Assembly (NCBI GenBank): GCA_029262855.1
Contig: JAJCYP010000110.1
Location: 37,273 to 101,272, forward strand
Direction of reading: 5' to 3'
From: Bacteroidota bacterium
GTDB taxonomy: Bacteria > Bacteroidota > Rhodothermia > Rhodothermales > UBA10348
DNA: 64,000 nucleotides
Shown in pieces: positions 29,120 through 37,545 of this stretch. Every line of letters starts with the position of its first letter. Within the stretch, counting starts at the first letter, position 1. The position numbers and the translations under genes are program-made. Under the pieces are notes generated by a model. The model searched no databases. It was not told where the DNA came from and saw nothing but the letters and a program-made list of their open reading frames with translations.

Positions 29120-30751
29120 CTACCCTTCGCTCTGGTAGGAAGGGTCGTACATCTGAGAACGTATGTAGGGGGATAGGTCGTCGGGACGCGGCCGGCGGGC
29201 CAGTCCTTCGTCGTAGGCCTTCTCCGCGACACACTCAGCGATGTGTGCCGACACGGCCCGGATCTTCGACAGCGGCGGGTAGAGCGTCCCGGAATCCAGC
29301 TGCGACTCGGCCACGCAGGAGGCGAGCGCTCGTGCAGCCGTCAAGAACATAGACTCTGTTATCCGAGTAGCCTTACAGGCGATGGCGCCCAGCCCGATTC
29401 CGGGGAAGATATAGGCGTTGTTGCCCTGGCCGGATTGGTGGAGGCGGCCCTCTATCTCCACGGCGTCGAAGGGGCTTCCACTGGCGAAGAGCGCTCGACC
29501 GCCCGACCAGAGGTATGCCTGCGATGCTGTGCACTCGGCTCGGGACGTTGGGTTCGAGAGCGCGAAAATGACCGGTCGTTGGTTGATCTCGGCCATCTTT
29601 TCGACAATCTCGCGCGTGAAGGTCCCCGGCGCTCCCGTGGCTCCAATCAGGACGTGAGGCCGGATGGTTTCGAGCGCCTGCATGAAGCCCATTTCCGATT
29701 GATCGCGGGCGTAGGGAAGGTTGTGCTGCTGAAGATCCGACCGCGAAGAGACGAGCAACCCCTTGAGATCGACGAAAGAAAGGCGCTCGGTGGCGGCATC
29801 GCGCGACAACCCCGCATCAATCAAGGCCTCCACAGTTAGGTCGGCAATCCCGGTCGCCGCCGAGCCCGCTCCCAGGAACATGATCCGAAGATCCTCGAAG
29901 CGCAACCCGGATATGCGGGTCGATGCATACACACCGGCCAGGGCCACGGCCGCCGTGCCCTGGATATCGTCGTTGAAGCAAAAGGCGCGACTTCGGTACC
30001 GCCGCAGAAGCCCGTAGGCGTTTGGCGTCAAGAAATCCTCGAACTGAATCAAGGCCTCCGGCCACTTGTCCTGGATGGCCGATATGAGCTCGTCCACCAG
30101 ATCGAGATATGCCTCGCCACGCAGACGGCGCTTTGGCACTCCGAGATACATCGGGTCGGCGAGGAGTTCCTCATTCTCGGTTCCAACGTCCAGCATTATC
30201 GGCAGGCACTGAGCAGGCTCGATGCCGGCACACGCCGTGTACAGCGCGAGCTTTCCAATAGGGATGCCCATGCCGTTCGCCCCAAGATCTCCAAGCCCAA
30301 GAATTCGTTCTCCATCGGTCACGACGGCCACGCTAACGGTAGACTCAGGCCAGTTGTCAAGGTTTTTTCGAATTGAGCCGCGATCTGATGGAGTTACGTA
30401 GAACCCTCGCGGTCGCCTGAAAATGTGTGCGAACTCTCGGCATGCCTGTCCCACAGTCGGTGTGTAGACCAATGGCATCAGTTCGTCGATGTGATCGATG
30501 AGCGTCCGGTAGAAAAGCTGTTCATTTCGGTCCTGAAGCGCACGCAGGGCAATGTATCTCTCGATGTCAAAGGCCTTGCGACGGAGACCTTCGAGGATGC
30601 GCCTCTTCTGGCTCGCCATGGTGCTCACCCGCGCCGGAAGCAGACCCTGTAAACCGCGCTGTTGTCGCTCTTCGAGAGTGAAGGCCGTCGATTTGTTCGT
30701 CGACGGATGGATGAGAAGGTCGAATCCTCGTTCAGGCGTGTGTTCGGACAT
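29120..30751 (-). CDS. maeA: NAD-dependent malic enzyme
   Basis: LVYTPTVGQACREFAHIFRRPRGFYV, FNDDIQGTAAVALAG, FLGAGSAATGIADL, SNPTSRAECTASQAY. Confidence 0.93.
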   Translation of the reverse strand: MSEHTPERGFDLLIHPSTNKSTAFTLEERQQRGLQGLLPARVSTMASQKRRILEGLRRKAFDIERYIALRALQDRNEQLFYRTLIDHIDELMPLVYTPTVGQACREFAHIFRRPRGFYVTPSDRGSIRKNLDNWPESTVSVAVVTDGERILGLGDLGANGMGIPIGKLALYTACAGIEPAQCLPIMLDVGTENEELLADPMYLGVPKRRLRGEAYLDLVDELISAIQDKWPEALIQFEDFLTPNAYGLLRRYRSRAFCFNDDIQGTAAVALAGVYASTRISGLRFEDLRIMFLGAGSAATGIADLTVEALIDAGLSRDAATERLSFVDLKGLLVSSRSDLQQHNLPYARDQSEMGFMQALETIRPHVLIGATGAPGTFTREIVEKMAEINQRPVIFALSNPTSRAECTASQAYLWSGGRALFASGSPFDAVEIEGRLHQSGQGNNAYIFPGIGLGAIACKATRITESMFLTAARALASCVAESQLDSGTLYPPLSKIRAVSAHIAECVAEKAYDEGLARRPRPDDLSPYIRSQMYDPSYQSEG

Positions 30752-30767
30752 CGAGTAATAACCTGTG

Positions 30768-31538
30768 TTACGAGACTGAGCCCTTCGTGCTCACGAGTTC
30801 CGTCGAGACCCGAATTGCATCTGCCACAAAAAGGGCTGCCGCTGCCTTCTTGTCTCGGTGGGTATCCAACTCCGAGCGGGTCAGAACCGCCCCAATCCAA
30901 CCTTTAGTGTGCCAGTGTCCGGACGGGAGTCCAAGTAGGTCGCCCTCCTCTGGATGAGGCCACGGCGTCACGTAGAAGTACGGCTCATCATACTCAGCAT
31001 CGCCGGGCGACAATCCTGCCAGCACTTGTCGTCCCACTTCTCCACGGTAGGTAACGGTCGCTATGTCAAAGTGGTGAGTCCAGATGTGTACCTCCCCGTG
31101 GTTTTCGAGGATCTCTGCGGCGGCGCCATACCAACCGTACAATTCGCTCATGGCCCGGCCATCCGACAGCGCGAAAGCCCCGCCCTCTCCCAGCGGGTGC
31201 GCCGGCATCTCGTGCGGTAGGTCCGCCTGATCCAGGCCCTGTATTCCGACCGCGGCGCTCAACCAGTCGAGCACCTCCGACAGGGTCATCCCGCGCGGAT
31301 CCAATTCCTCGCTCTCAAGCTCAATGGTACCCCGAGTCAGGTTGATGGCAACCGCCCCATCGGCTGTGGCCATTCTCTGGAGGGTTCCATCCCATCTCAG
31401 GGCATAGTGGCTCCAGTCTTCCTCTTTGGGAAGGACAGCAAGGGCGTAAAGAGCCGCAGCCTGAGACAACCAGTGCAGTTCGGCCCGGGCCGCCCGCAAT
31501 TCCGCCTTCCCGACGCCACTCAAATTATTCCAACTCAT
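30768..31538 (-). CDS. Conserved hypothetical protein
   Basis: Co-directional, 14 nt after the Rieske-TPP gene; 'EPYFYVTPWPHPEEGDLLGLPSGHWHTKGWIGAVL'. Confidence 0.7.
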   Translation of the reverse strand: MSWNNLSGVGKAELRAARAELHWLSQAAALYALAVLPKEEDWSHYALRWDGTLQRMATADGAVAINLTRGTIELESEELDPRGMTLSEVLDWLSAAVGIQGLDQADLPHEMPAHPLGEGGAFALSDGRAMSELYGWYGAAAEILENHGEVHIWTHHFDIATVTYRGEVGRQVLAGLSPGDAEYDEPYFYVTPWPHPEEGDLLGLPSGHWHTKGWIGAVLTRSELDTHRDKKAAAALFVADAIRVSTELVSTKGSVS

Positions 31539-31552
31539 GATGGTGTCACCGC

Positions 31553-33526
31553 TCAAATCAAAAGGGCATCGGTCATGACTTCTACCAACGCTGGACCATC
31601 ATGGTCAAGCGCGGCCCGCATGCGGTCTTCAAGCTGGCCAGGATCGGTCACAATCAATCCCATGGCGCCGCACTGGTGAGCGACCTTCGCGAAGGACGGG
31701 TTGGTAAGATCGGTCTGCCAGACATCCCACGAACCCGAGCGCTGCTCCTTGGCAATCTTGCCAAGCTGGCCATTGTTCAGCACGATGTGCGTGATGTTCA
31801 TGTCATAGTGAACAGCGGTCGTGAGTTCGGTAAGATATTGGCCCAGCCCTCCGTCGCCAGAGATCGAAACCACCTGGCGCCCCGCGAAACGTTCGTCGTC
31901 TTCCTGTGTCGCCGCCCAGGCTCCCATGGCCGCGGGCAGTCCGAAACCAATCGATCCCAGATAGCCGGACATGAGAACGGCCTGGTTGGTCGCCTCGAAG
32001 TACCGACCAAACGAATACGTGTTGTCGCCCACGTCCACGGCAATGATGGCGTCCTCATCAAGGACATTCGTCAGGGCTCGGAAGACTGCAGCAGAGTTGA
32101 TGCCATTACCGCGGTCCTCGTCCAGGCGCTTCGTCTTCTCCGCCCGCCAGATGGCCCACCGCTCGGCCACCTGAGGAGTCCGATCCTCGGCGGCGATATC
32201 CTGGCCGGCAAGGGCGCCAACCATGAGCCCGCAGGTCCGCCCGATCGCGCCCAGAAGCGGATGGTCAATGGCATGGAAACGAGCCAACGCCATTGGGTCG
32301 AAATCAACCTGGATCGTTGGGATCTTCGGAGTGATGCCGGTATGGTTGCTGAAGGAGGCGCCGAAGACCAGAAGCAGGTCGGCCTCGTTCATGAAATAAC
32401 TGGCGATGGGCGTCCCGGACTTGCCCAACACACCACACCCCAGCGGGTGGTTATCCGAGATTAATCCCTTCCCCTTGAATGTCGTGAGGACCGGGCTGCC
32501 CAGCCGCTCCGCCAGCGCGGTGATTCCGTCCATATCGAACCGTGCGCCATGACCGACTATGATCACCGGGCGTTTCGCGGACCGAATTGCGGCCACCGCG
32601 GCATCGAGCGCGGCCTCGGCCGGGGCGATTCCGCGGTCAGGAATCCGGCCTTCCGGCCCTCCCACGGGCGCATCCTCTGCGGCATGCACGTTCTGAACCT
32701 CGTCAGGAAAAATCAGGTGTGACACGCCGCGATTGAGAATCGCGGATCGACACGCCAAATTTATCAGCTCTGCGTGCCAAGAAGTCGACAGGACGGTCTG
32801 GCTCCACTGGGCCACTCCCCCGTACGCTGCCCTGAGGTCAACCTCCTGGAAAGCCCCGGGGCCGAGTACCTGTGTGTCGACCTGGCCCGTGAGAGCGATC
32901 ACGGGAGCCCGGTCCACGTGGGCGTCCCACAGCCCCGTGAGAAGGTTGGTGGCGCCCGGTCCGGCGATTGCCAGGCAGGCCGCAGGACGTCCTGTCAGCT
33001 TGCCATACGCCGATGCCGCAAACGCGGCTGCCCCTTCGTGGCGGATCCCGTAGTAGCGGAGCTTTCCAGCCTCATGCTCACGACGTAATCCGTCTGCCAG
33101 CCCAAGATTGGAGTGTCCCACCATTCCCCAAACTGAGGTCACTCCCCAATTGGTCAGTGACTCAGCCATGACGTCGGAAACGGTGCGCACATGAGGCTCC
33201 GCGACCGGTAGTCCTACATAGACCCCGTCCTCCCGCTCCTCGACGGGATAGGTCTCAACCCCATCGTCAAATCCAGGGGCCTTTCCGGAAATGGGATCAT
33301 AATCCCAGCCATGCCACGGACACCTCAGTAACCCATTTTCTATCGAACCCTCGCCAAGGGGCCCGCCCTGATGTGGGCATTTGTTATCCAACGCCCCGTA
33401 CTTCCCCTTGAATCGGGTCATGCAGACCGTTACCAATCCGCAGGTTACCGATGTGACCCGCCCCTCTGGCAGCTCTTCAGGACTAAGAACCTTTTGCCAG
33501 TGCCGGTCTGCGGAAGGTGAACCCAT
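31553..33526 (-). CDS. Rieske [2Fe-2S] domain fused to a thiamine diphosphate-dependent (pyruvate oxidase/ALS-like) enzyme
   Basis: CPHQGGPLGEGSIENGLLRCPWHGWDY Rieske ligands; GIRHEGAAAFAASAYGKLTGRPAACLAIAGPGATNLLTGLWDA; GDGGLGQYLTELTTAVHYDMNITHIVLNN ThDP motif. Confidence 0.93.
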   Translation of the reverse strand: MGSPSADRHWQKVLSPEELPEGRVTSVTCGLVTVCMTRFKGKYGALDNKCPHQGGPLGEGSIENGLLRCPWHGWDYDPISGKAPGFDDGVETYPVEEREDGVYVGLPVAEPHVRTVSDVMAESLTNWGVTSVWGMVGHSNLGLADGLRREHEAGKLRYYGIRHEGAAAFAASAYGKLTGRPAACLAIAGPGATNLLTGLWDAHVDRAPVIALTGQVDTQVLGPGAFQEVDLRAAYGGVAQWSQTVLSTSWHAELINLACRSAILNRGVSHLIFPDEVQNVHAAEDAPVGGPEGRIPDRGIAPAEAALDAAVAAIRSAKRPVIIVGHGARFDMDGITALAERLGSPVLTTFKGKGLISDNHPLGCGVLGKSGTPIASYFMNEADLLLVFGASFSNHTGITPKIPTIQVDFDPMALARFHAIDHPLLGAIGRTCGLMVGALAGQDIAAEDRTPQVAERWAIWRAEKTKRLDEDRGNGINSAAVFRALTNVLDEDAIIAVDVGDNTYSFGRYFEATNQAVLMSGYLGSIGFGLPAAMGAWAATQEDDERFAGRQVVSISGDGGLGQYLTELTTAVHYDMNITHIVLNNGQLGKIAKEQRSGSWDVWQTDLTNPSFAKVAHQCGAMGLIVTDPGQLEDRMRAALDHDGPALVEVMTDALLI

Positions 33527-33620
33527 GTCGGAAGGTGTCTGTGGATGCTGCGTGAAAGGCGACCAATGCTAAAGTACGAGTGTCTCCGGGCTCGGGCGTT
33601 ACCAAACTGAGACCGCTTTC

Positions 33621-34703
33621 ATGACGGCAAGCCCAGGGGTTTCGGCCCGATCACCCGTCGGGAGCGTAGATTGGTCCGGGGCCACTCGCAACCCGGTTCC
33701 TACCCGGCCCCACGATAGGGCCATCACCTTGCTTCACAGCCGGCACCGCACATATCGCTTCTGGATCCTCATCGTCGGCTGCGCCTTGGCCGGCTGTGAG
33801 TCGACCGTCGACCTCGGGGTGGATGGCGACTACCATTTTTCGCTCTACGGCGTTCTGAATCCGGTTGCTGACACTCAGGCCGTGATGGTATTCCCGATCC
33901 ACCCGACACTTAGACCCTGGACCGACGACCCGTTTGCCCAGCTGGTGAGCGAAGATGAGTTCGGGGAGTCAGTGGTCTGGCGAGATTCTGTCGTCGCTAA
34001 GGACGATGGTCCGGTTCACGTGTTCTGGGCTCCATTCCGGCCTCGGTACGGATCGCGGCATCGATTGGAAGTGAGCTCCCTCGAAACTGAGGGCACGGCC
34101 TCCGCCAACGTGGTCGTGCCTGGGCAGGCGTCTGTCAGCCTGGGCGTCCCGTATGATGACTTTGGGGTATCTCAGGATATAAGGGTGACGCCCGGGGTAC
34201 CGAGGCTCAACGGGAGCCAGCTGGTCTACCTGATTCAGGCTCGACTTCCCGCGGCGTGGCGGGTTCTTCCAGTCCTTGTGCCCGGAGCTAGCGAGCCAGT
34301 ATCGGTCCTTCCCCCGCCGAGCGACAGTCTGGTCGTCCAGCCTTTGCGGGTGCCGATTGACCTGGCTGGCTCGGAGGTTCGCATGGGAGATGAATGGGTG
34401 TACACAGTGAACTACAGTCAGCACCTCCGGGAAATTTGGTCCCGTCTCCGTCGTAGGGGCCGCGTCGATACAGCCTTCGGAGTCAGATTCCTCGGCCTTG
34501 AGTTTCGCGCAGTTGCCGCGAGCGCAGATTGGATTCCACCAGGAGGTCAATTCGATCCCGATGTTCTCATTCAACCCGGGACCCTGTCCAACGTCGAGGG
34601 TGGGTTCGGATTCGTGGGCTCGGGGTATCAACTGGCATTGGACTACGGCCTGTCCCCGGAGCTACTCGAGCGCATTGGGTTCAGGATGCCAGACGGCGGG
34701 TGA
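33621..34703 (+). CDS. Lipoprotein, DUF4249-like
   Basis: FWILIVGCALAGCESTVDLGVDGDYHFSLYGVLNPVADTQAVMVFP; start uncertain. Confidence 0.6.
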   Translation: MTASPGVSARSPVGSVDWSGATRNPVPTRPHDRAITLLHSRHRTYRFWILIVGCALAGCESTVDLGVDGDYHFSLYGVLNPVADTQAVMVFPIHPTLRPWTDDPFAQLVSEDEFGESVVWRDSVVAKDDGPVHVFWAPFRPRYGSRHRLEVSSLETEGTASANVVVPGQASVSLGVPYDDFGVSQDIRVTPGVPRLNGSQLVYLIQARLPAAWRVLPVLVPGASEPVSVLPPPSDSLVVQPLRVPIDLAGSEVRMGDEWVYTVNYSQHLREIWSRLRRRGRVDTAFGVRFLGLEFRAVAASADWIPPGGQFDPDVLIQPGTLSNVEGGFGFVGSGYQLALDYGLSPELLERIGFRMPDGG

Positions 34704-34750
34704 AGGAAACTGGACGGTAACGAAAGGCTCCGATTCCCGACGCACTTCCG

Positions 34751-36124
34751 ATGGACATCAATCGCCCCGGCAAAATTGGAACCTGGCTCTCCCTGCTCAC
34801 CGAACCCCGGTCCGCGGAGAAGCTGCGTCTCAACGGGCTGAAGTGGGATTCGCTCTCTCCGGAACTCAGAGTGCCACAGCAGGCCGCGGGCATTGCCACA
34901 CCTTCCTGCGGAGCAACCTGGGGGGTGATGGAGAAGTGCGACTTTGCGTGCACCAGCTGCTACCTGAGCGATCTCGCCAACCACACCCGGCCGTTGCCAT
35001 TCGGGGAGGTCAAGCTCCAATTGGACGCGCTTCGGAAAGCCCTGGGCCCCGGGGGGAAGGTTCAATTGACATCGGGAGAAGTCACGCTACTTCCTGTGGC
35101 GCGGCTGGGCAGAATGGTCTCCTACGCGAGATCCATCGACCTGGACGTCATGGTGATGACCAATGGACAGCGCCTCCTCCATGACGCCGATTACCTCTCC
35201 ACCCTGGTCAGCACCTACGGCCTGGAGAAAATCGGAATCCACATCGACGGTACCCAGAAGGGCCGGAAGGGACACCGGGTGGGTTCGCTCGAAGAGGAGC
35301 TCCACCCCGTTCGGGACCAGTTTGCAGCCCTCATCAAGAGCGTCCGGGCGCAGACCGGTCGAAAACTGGATACCGCCCACATGGTAACGGTGACCGAGGG
35401 CATCCTTCCTCAGATTCCGGCCGTGATGGAATGGATGCTGGACAACCTCGACAGCTTCCGCATGGTGAGTTTTCAGCCCGTGGCCGAGGTTGGTCGAACG
35501 AAGGACGAGCGTCCGGACGGGCTGACGCTGGACGCCGTCTGGGCGCAGGTCTGCGAGGGCACAGGGAGACTCCTGAATCGACATGCGATGCACTTCGGCC
35601 ATCCTTCCTGCTCCATCGTCGCCCCGTGGGTGGTGTTCTCCTACGGGGGACTGCACCACATTGTGGAAGCATCGAGAGAGGGCAAACGATGGGACCTCCG
35701 GTTCCTTCAAAGGGCCATGGCGCATTTGGGTGGTTTCTCGACCGTGAAATCCACGCGCTCTCAAACGGTCGCCAAGCTCCTCGGCGTCCTGGCCCGAAGC
35801 CCCGGTCTATTGCTGGAGGCTCCGTTCTACGGACTGTACCGGCTCTGGGGAATTCGCTCCCTTCTGATTCCGTTTCTGGGGCGCTGGCTTATCGGCCGGC
35901 CTGTATCCGTCCGACCGCTGGTGGTGGTGGCGCACAAATTCATGGACGCTGACGAACTCAAGACATCATTGGGGCGGGCCCGATTGGACGCCTGCGTGTT
36001 CAAGCTGCCGGTGGACGGCAGGATGGTCTCCATGTGTGAGATGAACGCGACGCCCATCCGCGAGACACTCCACCGCGAGTTGGCCGCGCAGGCTCCGGCC
36101 GAAGCGCTTATTGCCCACCGCTGA
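34751..36124 (+). CDS. Radical SAM protein
   Basis: WGVMEKCDFACTSCYLSDLANHTRP (CxxxCxxC), KVQLTSGEVTLLPV. Confidence 0.9.
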   Translation: MDINRPGKIGTWLSLLTEPRSAEKLRLNGLKWDSLSPELRVPQQAAGIATPSCGATWGVMEKCDFACTSCYLSDLANHTRPLPFGEVKLQLDALRKALGPGGKVQLTSGEVTLLPVARLGRMVSYARSIDLDVMVMTNGQRLLHDADYLSTLVSTYGLEKIGIHIDGTQKGRKGHRVGSLEEELHPVRDQFAALIKSVRAQTGRKLDTAHMVTVTEGILPQIPAVMEWMLDNLDSFRMVSFQPVAEVGRTKDERPDGLTLDAVWAQVCEGTGRLLNRHAMHFGHPSCSIVAPWVVFSYGGLHHIVEASREGKRWDLRFLQRAMAHLGGFSTVKSTRSQTVAKLLGVLARSPGLLLEAPFYGLYRLWGIRSLLIPFLGRWLIGRPVSVRPLVVVAHKFMDADELKTSLGRARLDACVFKLPVDGRMVSMCEMNATPIRETLHRELAAQAPAEALIAHR

Positions 36125-36142
36125 CCAAAGATGTGAACCATC

Positions 36143-36508
36143 GTGCAACTGATATTTGTCTATAACGCAAACGGCGGGCTGCTCAATTCGCTGTTCGACG
36201 CCGGGCACAAGCTGCTCAGTCCAAGCACCTACGCATGCAATCTCTGCGCGCTGACCTTTGGGGCACTCACCGAGCGGGCAGAATGGAAGGCGTTCAGGGT
36301 GTCATCCCCCCATACCTTCAGGTTTCTCCACAAGGACGAGTTTGAGAGTGAGTTTGAGGGGGAGTTCCAGTTTCCCATTGTCCTGAAGAACGGGGGCGAG
36401 TTGGAGACGCTCGTCTCGACCCAGGAAATCGAGGCGCTGGGGAGCCTGGAGGATCTTATTGAGATGATCTCGTCGCGCGCGGACCCCGTTTCCGGGTCGT
36501 CGCGCTGA
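36143..36508 (+). CDS. Small conserved protein with CxxC
   Basis: MQLIFVYNANGGLLNSLFDAGHKLLSPSTYACNLCALTFGAL; 18 nt after the radical SAM gene. Confidence 0.75.
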   Translation: MQLIFVYNANGGLLNSLFDAGHKLLSPSTYACNLCALTFGALTERAEWKAFRVSSPHTFRFLHKDEFESEFEGEFQFPIVLKNGGELETLVSTQEIEALGSLEDLIEMISSRADPVSGSSR

Positions 36509-36544
36509 TAGCCTGTTATCGGTGCTCCTACCAGAGCCAGGGAG

Positions 36545-36562
36545 CGTCAACGATCGTTGACG
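36545..36562. promoter_or_regulatory. Perfect 18-bp palindrome, candidate operator
   Basis: CGTCAACGATCGTTGACG in the intergenic region upstream of the 36642 gene. Confidence 0.5.
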
Positions 36563-36641
36563 TTGCTGTAGCGGGACGGAAAACCCTGCACCTCTACCCG
36601 CACCTGCGCGTATGACATGAACTATCCCCTAACGCCGCCGC

Positions 36642-37457
36642 ATGAACCTAATGAAGCTCTACAACGAAGAAGAAATTGGAGCCATCCTGAAGAAGGCGAC
36701 GGAGAAGTCGGACGGGGATAAGGCAGCTTCGACGGTCGGCCTGACGATCGATGAATTACGGCAGCTCGGCGCAGACGCCGGGATCGACCCTGATCGGATT
36801 ACAGGGGCGGTGGCGGAACTCGGCGCGGGGAGCGATAGCCTTGAACGGACCTTCCTCGGCGGGCCGTTTTCGTTCAGCAAGAGCATCGTCTTGGACGGCG
36901 AAATAACGGCAGGCCAGTGGGAGGATATGCTGGCTTCCATCCGAGCGTGTTTCAAGGCGAAGGGAGACGTCAGCGTCCGAGAGTCTACCTTCGAGTGGAG
37001 TTCGCCCTGGGATAGTGCGAATTCGGGACAGGTGACCGCGACCAGGGAGCGGGGAAAGACCAAGGTCAACGTTGGATGGCATGGCCCCATGACCGCATTC
37101 TTGTTCTATCTGCCGGTTATTCCAGTAACGATTGCGTCCGTCTTTGTGGCAAGTGACATCCCGGCGTTGACGGAGCTCACCGGTCTCTCACTGGTCCTGC
37201 TGCTCAGCGCAGGGACTTTTGCTGCCGGACGCTGGGCGCTACGCAGGCACCTGGATAAGCTCTTTACGAAGTTCCGTGGGCTGATGGCGGGATTCGAGGG
37301 AGTCACTGCCGGGAACTCGGCCACAGCCGAAGCTGCCTCTCATCAGGCCGAGACGGTCCATGACAAGACGGACTCTCGAGGACCGCTACTCAACGCTGAG
37401 GAAGGCGAAGGGCAGGGCGATGGAGGGCAGGTGGCGAGGACACGCGCTCGAGAGTAG
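36642..37457 (+). CDS. Hypothetical membrane protein
   Basis: Acidic helical N-terminus plus two hydrophobic segments; single long ORF. Confidence 0.6.
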   Translation: MNLMKLYNEEEIGAILKKATEKSDGDKAASTVGLTIDELRQLGADAGIDPDRITGAVAELGAGSDSLERTFLGGPFSFSKSIVLDGEITAGQWEDMLASIRACFKAKGDVSVRESTFEWSSPWDSANSGQVTATRERGKTKVNVGWHGPMTAFLFYLPVIPVTIASVFVASDIPALTELTGLSLVLLLSAGTFAAGRWALRRHLDKLFTKFRGLMAGFEGVTAGNSATAEAASHQAETVHDKTDSRGPLLNAEEGEGQGDGGQVARTRARE

Positions 37458-37545
37458 GTCAGCCCGATCTGCGCACCGAGAGGCGGGCCTGACTTGCCAA
37501 CGCCCCGGCGACCATCTTGTGGTCTGACACAGCAAGAGGAAGACG

